Shown here: in pieces, positions 1-7,772 of the stretch
How the letters are laid out: the number at the start of each line of letters is the position of its first letter
Numbering within the stretch: the first letter of the stretch is position 1
Source: Saprospiraceae bacterium
GTDB taxonomy: Bacteria > Bacteroidota > Bacteroidia > Chitinophagales > Saprospiraceae
Length of the DNA: 64,000 bases
Direction of reading: 5' to 3'
NCBI GenBank assembly: GCA_019187365.1
Contig: JABARE010000015.1
Coordinates: forward strand, 62,001-126,000
Notes under the pieces: generated by a model
The model's database searches: none
What the model was told of the DNA's origin: nothing
Seen by the model: only the letters and a program-made list of their open reading frames with translations
Made by a program: the position numbers and the translations under genes

Positions 1-273
1 GAGCTCGTCGTCGTTCATGGTCAGGCAGAGAATGCGCACTGCTGGGAAATTTTTCTGAATCCAGGAGGCCGTCTCCACGCCACCCATCACAGGCATGTTG
101 ATGTCGAGCAGCATCAGGTCAGGCAGTTCATCCCTGCCCGTGAGTTCATCGATAAATGCCTTCCCGTTGCGCGCAGTGAGGATCACTTCAAAACCCGGGT
201 GCTGGCTGATCATGGAAGCAATGGCCTGAACCATCATGGTGTGGTCGTCGACGATGGCAATTTTTACCGGCAT
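1..273 (-). CDS. Response regulator receiver domain, NarL/LuxR type (partial, cut by window edge)
   Basis: This is the first 91 residues of a response regulator; the rest lies beyond the window edge. The protein opens MPVKIAIVDDH, with the acidic pair D9/D10, and has LMLLDINMP with the likely phosphoacceptor D57 and the conserved LCLT strand with its Thr. That is a standard CheY-like receiver. A C-terminal LuxR-type HTH is expected but not visible. The start lies 2 bases after the stop of the histidine kinase at 276-1055, so the two are almost certainly a cognate pair in one transcript. The input signal and target genes are unknown. Confidence 0.88.
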   Translation of the reverse strand, partial: MPVKIAIVDDHTMMVQAIASMISQHPGFEVILTARNGKAFIDELTGRDELPDLMLLDINMPVMGGVETASWIQKNFPAVRILCLTMNDDEL

Positions 274-275
274 GC

Positions 276-1055
276 TCACTGATTCATCGGACAGCGCATG
301 TAAAACGCTGCTCCCTTTTGACGACCCGAAGATAGCTCAATCGTTCCATTGATCAATTGCAAACGGCCCCGGATGTGGTGAAGACCCACCCCCGCCTTGG
401 GGGAATCACTGGCCGTCGCCGCATCGAAACCTATGCCGTCATCGCGCACCGAGACTGCCAGCGCATCCTTAAAATACTCTATTTCGACATCAATTTGGCT
501 ACATTGCGCGTGCTTCAAGGCATTGGTCACCAACTCCTGAACGATGCGGTACAGGATGATCTTTCTTTGCTGTCCGGGGTCGGCAGGCGTTCCTCGCTCA
601 AGCAGATTCATCCGGACCACCTCCAGCTGGTTGACGCGCTCGCAATCTTTGCCGATGAGTTCGGCCAGCGTACTCCGGGCCAGGTTTTCCTGGTTAAGGG
701 ACTTTGAAAGACGCCGGACCTCTTCGAGTGCTTTGCTGATCACCTCCTGCAACGCCGGCAGCCGCGTGTCGCTTACGACCTTGGCCAAAGACTGCGTCTG
801 GATCTTGGCCAGCGTGACCAGCTGGCCTATGTTGTCGTGCAATTCTAGCCCCACCTGGCGCAGGGTCTCTTCCTGAATCTCGAGCTCGACCCTGGCCAAT
901 TCGATCTGGTACTTGCTCCGGAGCTCCTCGCGCTCCCGGATGTAGCGGTTTTTGTTGCGCACGTAATACAACAAAAACAACAACAGCAAAACGAATAGCA
1001 CCGCGACGACAAAGCCGCCTACGACGATGCTGAATATCACTTCCTGTTCGCGCAT
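276..1055 (-). CDS. Small membrane-bound sensor histidine kinase (HisKA_3/NarX type)
   Basis: About 259 residues. One transmembrane helix near the N-terminus (roughly residues 6-28) is followed by a charged coiled segment, then a HisKA_3-type dimerisation box with the phospho-His in LELHDNIGQ. The HATPase_c domain has its N-box in LVTNALKHA and G-boxes in DDGIGF and GVGLHHIRGR. No periplasmic or PAS sensor domain is present. The frame is open 80 codons upstream of ATG 1055, but that part only covers the neighbouring membrane gene in another frame. ATG 1055 leaves a 19-base overlap with that gene, which suggests translational coupling. The kinase should phosphorylate the regulator that starts at 273. 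Confidence 0.85.
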   Translation of the reverse strand: MREQEVIFSIVVGGFVVAVLFVLLLLFLLYYVRNKNRYIREREELRSKYQIELARVELEIQEETLRQVGLELHDNIGQLVTLAKIQTQSLAKVVSDTRLPALQEVISKALEEVRRLSKSLNQENLARSTLAELIGKDCERVNQLEVVRMNLLERGTPADPGQQRKIILYRIVQELVTNALKHAQCSQIDVEIEYFKDALAVSVRDDGIGFDAATASDSPKAGVGLHHIRGRLQLINGTIELSSGRQKGAAFYMRCPMNQ

Positions 1056-1684
1056 TGCAAACCCAAAAATATACACAAATACATAAAGTAATTCAATACC
1101 ATGTTGACATTTCTCAATGCAATCAGCATATCGATGCTGGTGGCGAGCAGGTAATTGTACATGGCCATGTATGGCGCATTGATGATGTAAAATGCAAACA
1201 GGCCGATGGAAATCCAGAAAAAGGGATCCGTGTGCATCGAAATTACGCGCTCGCTTTGAACGAGCTGCCGGAGGTAACATCCTGCACCTAAGCACAAGCT
1301 CAGCGAACCCATGGTAAAACTAAAGGTATGCAGGGTCGAAAACAATGGCTGGATCCATAGGACATTCACTATAAAAAAAGCTACAAAAAGGCCCATGGCG
1401 AATCCGAAGACCATCCTGCAGAGGGAAGGCTTCAGGTTCCTGAGATATAACAAGCCGTACAAAACGATCACCAACGTGGTGACGATATTGTAATAGGGCA
1501 AATTAAATCCCAACTGATCCCGTGTAAATACATACTGTGTAAGCAGGATTCCCAGGGAATCGCTGATAAAAATTGCACCCAGGATTGCAGGGAGCAATCT
1601 CATGCCCTCCCGGGTAAGGGATTTGTGGAAAACCAAACTTGTCGAAAAACATATCGCCTCGGAGGTCAACACTCCGATCTGCAT
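1037..1684 (-). CDS. Seven-helix integral membrane protein of unknown function
   Basis: About 215 residues, almost entirely hydrophobic, with seven likely transmembrane helices and very short loops. I do not recognise a named family. It sits directly upstream of, and overlaps, a histidine kinase that has no sensor domain of its own, so it may be the sensing partner of that kinase; this is inference from gene order. ATG 1684 is preferred. An in-frame GTG at 1696 would add four residues (MINW). The gene upstream ends at 1719, so the whole set from 2480 down to the window edge is probably one operon. Confidence 0.65.
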   Translation of the reverse strand: MQIGVLTSEAICFSTSLVFHKSLTREGMRLLPAILGAIFISDSLGILLTQYVFTRDQLGFNLPYYNIVTTLVIVLYGLLYLRNLKPSLCRMVFGFAMGLFVAFFIVNVLWIQPLFSTLHTFSFTMGSLSLCLGAGCYLRQLVQSERVISMHTDPFFWISIGLFAFYIINAPYMAMYNYLLATSIDMLIALRNVNMVLNYFMYLCIFLGLQCANRK

Positions 1685-1718
1685 CCAGTTGATCACCGCC
1701 GGATCTCAGCAGTAGAAA

Positions 1719-2480
1719 TCAATAGGGACAGGTATTGGGAGGGCAAAGAACATCGGCATTGTAAAGCAAAGAAGATGTGGTGCACGGATTGGGTGGCGGG
1801 CATAACCCCGCATAATTCAATCCCGAAAACGCCCGGATGGGATCGTTAATGCCAAACAACCAGTTGAGAAAGTCTTCCTCACTCATTCCCATAGGTTTGA
1901 AGAGTGACTTGGGACGGTTCTGGTTGGTCCCGGGGATGGGCTCAAACAGGTCCGGATCAAAATCGATCATGTCTCCACCTTCTGTGCTGAAGGTCGGCAC
2001 CAGCATGATGGTCTGGTGGTTGCGATGGCTGGCAGGAATGTCGTCGGAGTAGTCGGACTGGCCAATTGCCGGATAGACCATCGGATAGATCCTCAGCCCG
2101 GTAAACTCGACATTCAGACGGTTTTCTTTAATCTGATCTTCTATGGCAGCAATGAAACTCTTGACCTTGTCCAGCTCAAGGGTAAAATACCGGCTGTCGG
2201 CAAACCCAACTCCGTATTGCCCTGGATTGCCACCGGAAAATTCCTGGTTGATCACGGCCTGCCGCTCGTCGCGGTACTTTGCTACCATGCGCAGCATTTC
2301 TTTATAAGGGACTTTTACAAATGGTGGCAAATTTTGCCCGCCATTTCCATTTCCGTTGGCATTGCCGCCACCGTTGCCGTTACCCGGCTGAAGAAAAACC
2401 TGCTGATTCGGAAGAATACCGAAAAAGAGCGCAAAAACTACAGGCAACATGGACCTGAACCAAATCGAATGCTTTTTCAT
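1719..2480 (-). CDS. Exported Asn/Gly-rich hypothetical protein
   Basis: 253 residues. A basic N-terminus and a hydrophobic segment look like a signal peptide (about residues 1-28). A low-complexity Asn/Gly run follows (residues 32-50), then a mixed region and a Cys/Pro-rich C-terminus containing CPPPNPC and CPPNTCPY. No family was recognised. It is the first gene of the minus-strand set that continues with the 7TM protein, kinase and regulator, so it may be linked to that signalling module. A Bacteroidota -7 box lies about 25 bases upstream (2503-2510). The C-terminal cysteines could form disulfides outside the cytoplasm. Confidence 0.6.
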   Translation of the reverse strand: MKKHSIWFRSMLPVVFALFFGILPNQQVFLQPGNGNGGGNANGNGNGGQNLPPFVKVPYKEMLRMVAKYRDERQAVINQEFSGGNPGQYGVGFADSRYFTLELDKVKSFIAAIEDQIKENRLNVEFTGLRIYPMVYPAIGQSDYSDDIPASHRNHQTIMLVPTFSTEGGDMIDFDPDLFEPIPGTNQNRPKSLFKPMGMSEEDFLNWLFGINDPIRAFSGLNYAGLCPPPNPCTTSSLLYNADVLCPPNTCPY

Positions 2481-2502
2481 ATAGCGATGGATGTATTTTA
2501 TA

Positions 2503-2510
2503 CAAAAGTA
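2503..2510 (-). promoter_or_regulatory. Bacteroidota -7 promoter box before the 2480 operon
   Basis: CAAAAGTA on the plus strand reads TACTTTTG on the minus strand, an exact TAnnTTTG match 23 bases before the start codon. No good -33 TTTG was seen at the usual spacing. Confidence 0.45.
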
Positions 2511-2812
2511 TTTCAGACCATCAATATATTTTTGAATTTTTTGTTAATTATTTTAATAAAGTGCTCATAATCACTTAAAAGCATATTATAAAAAAGGGAA
2601 ATTTCTCCCGAGGGCGTCAAATCTCACCCGTGGGTGACCCGGAAAAAACCCCGGGGAATTTTCCGGGTGCTGGCCCTGACCGGCCGCTTTGTAGAAAATT
2701 TGGAAACAGGGGTCTCAAACGCAGAATCAGCTTGTGAACTTAATAAATGGAGCAAAATACCCCCCGGACTTCGCAAGGCCCTTTCTGCGTGGCATGCCGT
2801 TCGACTGAGTTG
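2511..2812. other. Gene-free stretch with palindromes between the 2480 promoter and tRNA-Ser
   Basis: I see no protein gene here. An AT-rich part (2511-2605) is followed by GC-rich palindromes (2624-2668) and then unremarkable sequence up to the tRNA. Open frames on both strands run through the tRNA and are not credible genes. Confidence 0.6.
2624..2668. repeat. Two adjacent GC-rich palindromes
   Basis: The first is TCACCC-GT-GGGTGA at 2624-2637. The second spans 2637-2668: arms ACCCGGAAAA (2637-2646) and TTTTCCGGGT (2659-2668) are exact reverse complements, and the 12 bases between them are centred on CCCCGGGG. The 32-base element is palindromic except for two base pairs. No T-run follows either arm, so it is not a clear intrinsic terminator. 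It lies downstream of tRNA-Ser on the minus strand and could be a processing or transcript-end structure. Confidence 0.6.
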
Positions 2813-2897
2813 CGGAGGAAGAGGGATTCGAACCCCCGGACCTGTTACAGTCAACGGTTTTCAAGACCGCCGCATTAAACCGCTCTGCCATTCCTCC
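2813..2897 (-). tRNA. tRNA-Ser (UGA anticodon)
   Basis: 85 bases on the minus strand with a 7-bp acceptor stem (GGAGGAA with TTCCTCC), discriminator G, and the long variable arm typical of class II tRNAs. The anticodon loop CTTGAAA reads TGA, so serine. The T-arm carries GGTTCGAATCC. The 3' CCA is not encoded. Confidence 0.95.
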
Positions 2898-2922
2898 GTG
2901 GTATAGGGCGCTTGCGCGGTCG

Positions 2923-2930
2923 CAAAGTTA
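2923..2930 (-). promoter_or_regulatory. -7 promoter box for tRNA-Ser
   Basis: CAAAGTTA on the plus strand is TAACTTTG on the minus strand, an exact TAnnTTTG match 25 bases upstream of the tRNA 5' end. The -33 element is not clear. Confidence 0.4.
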
Positions 2931-3064
2931 AGGCGGCCCAGCCAATTCGGAAACTCAGCCTGTGTCGTACTTCCCCTCAACGTCGAAACAACTGGAGGTC
3001 CCAAATGTTATTTACTACGAGATTTTGCATTTTTTATCAATTGAACGTTCAATTTTCAGCATAC

Positions 3065-3835
3065 ATGACACAAGCCATCCGTTTGGGCGCAATTTGCCTG
3101 TTTACAATGGTTTTCGCCACTGGGTGTAAGCAGCCAGGTTCCGAAGCAGCCACGGCGACGACAGGCCTGCCTTCGATATCAGCCATGGAACCATCCACAG
3201 ATTTTCCCGAAGCCGCAATAGCCAGCATGGATTACCAAAATGGCCAGTTCAATTTTCAAATAGGCGGGGGATTCGCGCTCGGCCAACAAACACCGGATGC
3301 TCCCCAAAAGATGTGTGCCAACTCCGCACAGGGACAACACCTGCACCTCATCGTAAACGACCGGCCCTACGAGGCCAAATACGAAAGCACGTTCAGGCAC
3401 CTGATCCCCGACGGATCGCATTACCTTCTTGCATTTCTCTCAAGGTCATACCATGAAAGCATTAAAACCCCTCGCGCCCATGTGGTCGTAAAAGCCGAGA
3501 TCAAAGACAGCAGCTTTAAAAAACTCGATCCCGTCACAAGCCCCATGTTGTTTTACTCAAGGCCCAAGGGCGTTTACCTCGGTGAAGATGCCCGCAGGAT
3601 TATGCTCGACTTCTATCTGGTGAATTGCAATCTGGGCAATGATTACAAAGTCAAAGTGGAAATTGGCGGTCAGGAATTTCTTCTGGACCAATGGCAGCCA
3701 TACATCATCGAAGGCTTGCCTATGGGCGAACACCGCTGCAAATTGTCGCTGGTCGACGCTTCAGGTGTGCTGGTACAAGCACCACTCAATCCCGTTGAAA
3801 GGACGTTTTCCCTTCAACCATCTCCTGAGCAATAA
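3065..3835 (+). CDS. Putative lipoprotein of unknown function
   Basis: About 256 residues. The N-terminus is a lipoprotein signal: a hydrophobic stretch ending in a lipobox, FATGC, with the acylated Cys near residue 20. The rest looks beta-rich, with repeated phrases about holding and delivering small domains (for example GQHLHLIVNDRPYEAKYE and GQEFLLDQW), but no family was recognised with confidence. ATG 3065 is chosen over the upstream in-frame start at 2912 because it places the signal sequence at the N-terminus. The protein probably sits on the periplasmic or outer face of an envelope membrane. The gene stands alone between two tRNA genes. Confidence 0.65.
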   Translation: MTQAIRLGAICLFTMVFATGCKQPGSEAATATTGLPSISAMEPSTDFPEAAIASMDYQNGQFNFQIGGGFALGQQTPDAPQKMCANSAQGQHLHLIVNDRPYEAKYESTFRHLIPDGSHYLLAFLSRSYHESIKTPRAHVVVKAEIKDSSFKKLDPVTSPMLFYSRPKGVYLGEDARRIMLDFYLVNCNLGNDYKVKVEIGGQEFLLDQWQPYIIEGLPMGEHRCKLSLVDASGVLVQAPLNPVERTFSLQPSPEQ

Positions 3836-3848
3836 GGGCCTGCGTTTT

Positions 3849-3879
3849 TTTGCGGAGACGCACGCAATGCATACCTTTG
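3849..3879 (+). promoter_or_regulatory. Promoter of tRNA-His (TTTG-N19-TACCTTTG)
   Basis: TTTG at 3849-3852, a 19-base spacer, and TACCTTTG at 3872-3879 match the Bacteroidota consensus exactly. The tRNA begins 18 bases after the -7 box. Confidence 0.7.
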
Positions 3880-3897
3880 CATCCCTTCAAAACGCCT

Positions 3898-3972
3898 GGT
3901 GGCTATAGCTCAGCTGGTTAGAGCATCGGATTGTGGTTCCGAGGGTCGTGGGTTCGAGTCCCATTAGCCACC
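3898..3972 (+). tRNA. tRNA-His (GUG anticodon)
   Basis: The acceptor stem GTGGCTA/TAGCCAC is extended by the extra G(-1) at 3898 pairing with C73 at 3972, the hallmark of histidine tRNAs. The anticodon loop contains GTG and the T-arm reads GGTTCGAGTCC. No 3' CCA is encoded. Confidence 0.95.
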
Positions 3973-4008
3973 CATCTTTTCCCGATTCCCAAGTTTTGCA
4001 GAGGGAGT

Positions 4009-6822
4009 TCAGTCAATCAGTAGCCTGTTGCTCCATACTCCCACGCCCCGCACGTGAAACCGCACCAGGTAAAGGCCTGTTGGAAGAGCCGCGAGTTCAT
4101 GCCATTGGTTTGTCCTGGTATTAGTGTGGTAAACGTTGCGGCCGTCACCTGCGATCAGATCCAATTGTACTGAAGCCTCTCCCGGCGCAGCCAGCATCAG
4201 CATCCGGCCCTGTCTTCGCACGGTCCAATTGGTTTGTGGTCTCTCCTCTGTTCCTACCGGCGCAAAGATCACCGGAACCTCTACCCGTTCTCCCACACAC
4301 TTGCGATCCTTTGACCTGATGACCCAGTCGTAGAAATAATAATAGTAGGAATCCCCCTTATCTGAGCTCACGATCCGGAGTTTGTCCTCAATAAAAAAAG
4401 GATAGTAAAAGCCCTTGTCGCTGCGATAGAGCCTGGGGCTGTTTTCGCCAAAAACGAGCAGGTTTTTCTCCTGATTGGTGGTCAGGAGGTAGGATTGTGG
4501 TGCAGCAGAGATGGCAAAACCCAGGTACACCTGGTTCTTCCCCGACGACAGCACCACATCGCGCGTGGCGATCCTTTTGCCGAGTGCGTCGAGCAGATCG
4601 ATGGTGCGCTCTCCTGGAAAACCGGTGTAAAGCGTTACTGAATCCAGCACCAGGTCTTCATAGACGTCAAAGACCATTTGGTTGTTGAGGAAGGAAGCGT
4701 GGTAAGGAGAACTTTCGTATTCTGGAATCAGGAGACCCCCACGTACCGAGGGGTATTCGAACGATTGATGGTTTTCGGCCCAAAAGGATCTGCTTTCTCC
4801 GATGGTATCCGAGATGAAAACTCTGCCGGTATGTATCGGAGTGCTGTCGCTCGGGGCATTGTACCAACGAGTAGAATCATCCTGGCTGGTCAGCACAGCA
4901 GGCCGGCGGAAACGCAGCGTATCGGGTTTGACTTCGGGGTCATCGATGCGTGGGGCCATGAGCAAACGGAGAGTATCTGAATGAACCGGCCCACAGAAGC
5001 CTTGTGACACGGCAAAATAGAATCCGGTGTGATCCACGATAATGGATTCCGAATTTTTTCCCGTGGACCACTGGACACTGCCCGGAGGGTTCACCCCTAG
5101 CTCAATCGAGGTTCCGGAACACAGCAGCTCGTCGAACCGGTGTGTCAATCTCAGTACTTCCTGTGGATTCCGGATGACCGCCACAGGTAAAGACAGTTTT
5201 TCGCACGGGTCAGGCCCAATGCCAGTATAGTAATAGATCCCTTCCCCTGACGGGGCAAGCGAATCGCCTAGCCAGCCCGTATTCCATTTCGGATTTTCAA
5301 TCCCGGTAGGTATTAGCAGCAAGGTGTCGGGGATCTTACAATAATAATGTGCAATGCCTTTTGCGTCCAAAGGCCAGGATTGCAGGCAGCCCCCTTCTAT
5401 TGCCCGGTATCGGTAACCAGCGGGAAGGTCCCGATGAACATCGATGTTGCCGGAAGGCCAGTATATGACCATGCTGTCTGCCTTGGGGTGGGTGCCCAGT
5501 CCAAAATGCAGGTTGAGGGAATGCTGTATTCCGTATGCTTCTCCTGCGTGCAGTTCACGACTTTGCATCTGCTGGTTGCGGTAAAGCACTACGCGTGCGC
5601 CGATTCCGTTGGGATTGGAAGAAATGCCTTTGAGTTGGATGGTAACGGACCCGTTGCCGTTGCCTGGGTTGAGCCAGAGTTGGTCCCGCTGGTTGTTGGG
5701 GAGGTTGAGCAAATCGGCATACAGTGCATAAAGATCTATAAATCCGTCCCCGTTGAAATCGCCGGCCGCGCAAGAGCTGAAACCCGCGGTTTTCAGCGCA
5801 TTGTTTTGCAAATCGAAACGGCCGTTCCCGTCGTTATCCCACAAACCAACGGACGTTCCCGACAGCAACAAGTCTAGGTCCCCGTCGTTGTCAAAATCAG
5901 CAGCAATGGCTTGGATTCCAATACCCGGATGGTCAATGCCAGAATCTAACGTGCGGTCTTCAAACCGGTGATCCGCTCTTTGGTGGAAATACCGGTTGGG
6001 CGAATAATGGTTCAATACGAAGCAGTCTTTGAGTCCGTCGTTGTCGAAATCCTCAAACAGGCTGATCCAGCTTTGGCTGCCGTCGGCAAGACCAAATTCC
6101 TCCCCCCGCGACTGCCAAGACGCACCTTCTTTGACAAACAACATGTTCACCCTCCGGGGATCGGTGCTGTCTTCGACGCCCGGCCTGCATTTTGAAATGT
6201 AGAGGTCGGGGTCACCGTCGTTTTCTAGATCGGTCCAGATGCAACCGTAATTGCCGGCTTCCATATCGGGATCGACCAGACGAAGATCAATCAGGCTATG
6301 GTCTCTGATTAAGCTACCGGACCGATCGTTTCGATAAATGCGGGTTGCATGGTTATCATCGCAAATGGTAAAATCCGTCCAACCATCGGCATCGATGTCA
6401 TAGGCTGCGGCGCCCTGGGAAAAAAATGCGGGATCGTCCAATGCCATTTGACTAAACCCGTTTGCATTTTGGTATAAAACGACAATAGAGGAACGCTCGC
6501 TGCTGATGATGAGGTCGTTGAACCCATTTCGGTCGAGATCCGCCACGTTCAGCGACCACGAGGCTGAATGGTGGTGGTAGTTCAAAGGGACCCAGTGGAA
6601 TTTAGAAGTGCCATATTGCAAACCCAGCCACAGGTGTTTCGCCTGATCGAGCACGAGCAGGTCATCCAGTGCGTCACCGTTTACATCGGCACAGGAGACG
6701 GGGATGCCTGAGAAGAAATCGCGACCCGTTTGTCGGACTTCCCAGTCGTTTTGCGCATAGGCCGCAGGCCCCCCGATTAAAAAACAAAAGATAAAAGCAT
6801 GGTTTGCAATACTTTTATGCAT
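4009..6822 (-). CDS. FG-GAP/VCBS and ASPIC/UnbV repeat protein, T9SS exported
   Basis: 937 residues. A signal peptide ends near AYAQ (residue 23). A run of FG-GAP/VCBS-like blades follows, with calcium-binding Asp motifs such as DIDADGWTD, DFDNDGLKD, DFDNDGDLD and DFNGDGFID, spread over about residues 30-370. An ASPIC/UnbV domain comes next (about 390-480, with GIGARVVLY and HFGLGTHP), then Ig-like beta regions, and a C-terminal tail ending GLYLVRFHV...NRLLID that fits a type A T9SS sorting domain. This family (CRTAC1-like) is common in Bacteroidota surface proteins. It is probably cell-surface or secreted, with an unknown ligand. A -7 box lies 10 bases upstream. Confidence 0.85.
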   Translation of the reverse strand: MHKSIANHAFIFCFLIGGPAAYAQNDWEVRQTGRDFFSGIPVSCADVNGDALDDLLVLDQAKHLWLGLQYGTSKFHWVPLNYHHHSASWSLNVADLDRNGFNDLIISSERSSIVVLYQNANGFSQMALDDPAFFSQGAAAYDIDADGWTDFTICDDNHATRIYRNDRSGSLIRDHSLIDLRLVDPDMEAGNYGCIWTDLENDGDPDLYISKCRPGVEDSTDPRRVNMLFVKEGASWQSRGEEFGLADGSQSWISLFEDFDNDGLKDCFVLNHYSPNRYFHQRADHRFEDRTLDSGIDHPGIGIQAIAADFDNDGDLDLLLSGTSVGLWDNDGNGRFDLQNNALKTAGFSSCAAGDFNGDGFIDLYALYADLLNLPNNQRDQLWLNPGNGNGSVTIQLKGISSNPNGIGARVVLYRNQQMQSRELHAGEAYGIQHSLNLHFGLGTHPKADSMVIYWPSGNIDVHRDLPAGYRYRAIEGGCLQSWPLDAKGIAHYYCKIPDTLLLIPTGIENPKWNTGWLGDSLAPSGEGIYYYTGIGPDPCEKLSLPVAVIRNPQEVLRLTHRFDELLCSGTSIELGVNPPGSVQWSTGKNSESIIVDHTGFYFAVSQGFCGPVHSDTLRLLMAPRIDDPEVKPDTLRFRRPAVLTSQDDSTRWYNAPSDSTPIHTGRVFISDTIGESRSFWAENHQSFEYPSVRGGLLIPEYESSPYHASFLNNQMVFDVYEDLVLDSVTLYTGFPGERTIDLLDALGKRIATRDVVLSSGKNQVYLGFAISAAPQSYLLTTNQEKNLLVFGENSPRLYRSDKGFYYPFFIEDKLRIVSSDKGDSYYYYFYDWVIRSKDRKCVGERVEVPVIFAPVGTEERPQTNWTVRRQGRMLMLAAPGEASVQLDLIAGDGRNVYHTNTRTNQWHELAALPTGLYLVRFHVRGVGVWSNRLLID

Positions 6823-6832
6823 ATTTTTTTTA

Positions 6833-6840
6833 CAAAATTA
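6833..6840 (-). promoter_or_regulatory. -7 promoter box of the FG-GAP protein gene
   Basis: CAAAATTA on the plus strand reads TAATTTTG on the minus strand, an exact consensus match. The implied leader is only a few bases long. Confidence 0.45.
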
Positions 6841-6858
6841 ACGCATTCCGGTCAAGAA

Positions 6859-7680
6859 ATGTCGACCTTGATTTTGACACTGGAGCGCCTCCGCATTGCA
6901 ATGAGGTATTATGCCAAGGCAAGGACGCGCTATAAATTGCATTCACCCTTTCTGAGCAGGTTGGTGGCCGAAGTGTTTTATGGAAAAACAGAAGATGAAG
7001 TCAGTCGACGCCTGCTGGCGTACCGGGCATCGTTAAACGCTTGCTCAGCAAACTGTCTTTCCGCATCGCAATATTCCCTGGGGCACCGCCAGGCCGGGCT
7101 CAGTGTCGCTCGCTTTTCCCAAAGGGCCTCTTCACCCACGGAACAATGTGAACGGTTGTACCGGCTGGTGAAGTGGCTTAAACCTCACTTTATACTCGAA
7201 TTGGGGACTGGATGCGGAATGGCAACCTACGCACTCAGCATGGGCCCGAATCAAGCCTCGTTGATTACCGTGGAAGGCAATCGCGAGTTGGCAAAGTTCG
7301 CATCCAATCAATTTGAAACGCTTGGTTTGAATCGGGTTCGCGTTGTCAATGCTGAATTCGACGAATTCCTTGCTGATACTCCTTTGCACCCGTGGAACCT
7401 GGTCTTCCTCGACGGCAACCACCAACTGGAGCCCACCCTGCGATATGCCCGGAATCTGCTGGAGCAGTCTGCTGACAATCTTTGCCTGGTTCTCGACGAC
7501 ATTCACCATTCGCCCCAGATGTACCTGGCCTGGGAGCAGCTCACAAAAGAACAAAGCATCCGTTGTAGCCTGGAAACGCCTCGACTTGGCTTTCTATTTG
7601 CCAACCAGGCTTTGACACCGGGTCACTTCACCTGGGTCCCGCTTGCCTGGAAGCCCTGGCAGATTGGTTTGTTCGGTTGA
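6859..7680 (+). CDS. Class I SAM-dependent methyltransferase
   Basis: About 273 residues. A helical N-terminal segment precedes a Rossmann-type methyltransferase domain: motif I is FILELGTGCGMATY, the acidic end of strand 2 is in ITVEGN, and DLVFLDGNH-like LVFLDGNHQ and LVLDDIH resemble O-methyltransferase family 3 enzymes. The substrate cannot be read from the sequence. ATG 6859 is chosen because the frame upstream would run into the divergent gene at 6822. The gene stands alone and is transcribed away from the FG-GAP protein gene. A related arrangement with the AAA+ gene downstream is convergent. Confidence 0.75.
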   Translation: MSTLILTLERLRIAMRYYAKARTRYKLHSPFLSRLVAEVFYGKTEDEVSRRLLAYRASLNACSANCLSASQYSLGHRQAGLSVARFSQRASSPTEQCERLYRLVKWLKPHFILELGTGCGMATYALSMGPNQASLITVEGNRELAKFASNQFETLGLNRVRVVNAEFDEFLADTPLHPWNLVFLDGNHQLEPTLRYARNLLEQSADNLCLVLDDIHHSPQMYLAWEQLTKEQSIRCSLETPRLGFLFANQALTPGHFTWVPLAWKPWQIGLFG

Positions 7681-7772
7681 CCTCATTTGAAAGAACAGCA
7701 GAAGGACCCGGTGCGCTCCCTGGGCTCAGGCCTGGGAAGAATGTCATTAAATTTTTTTAACACCTCCTGGTT

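Noticed and set aside
2624..2906. Overlapping open frames on both strands around 2624-2906 (76 and 90 codons)
   Set aside because: They translate straight through tRNA-Ser; the phrase GGRGIRTPGPVTVNG is the usual false protein from a serine tRNA.
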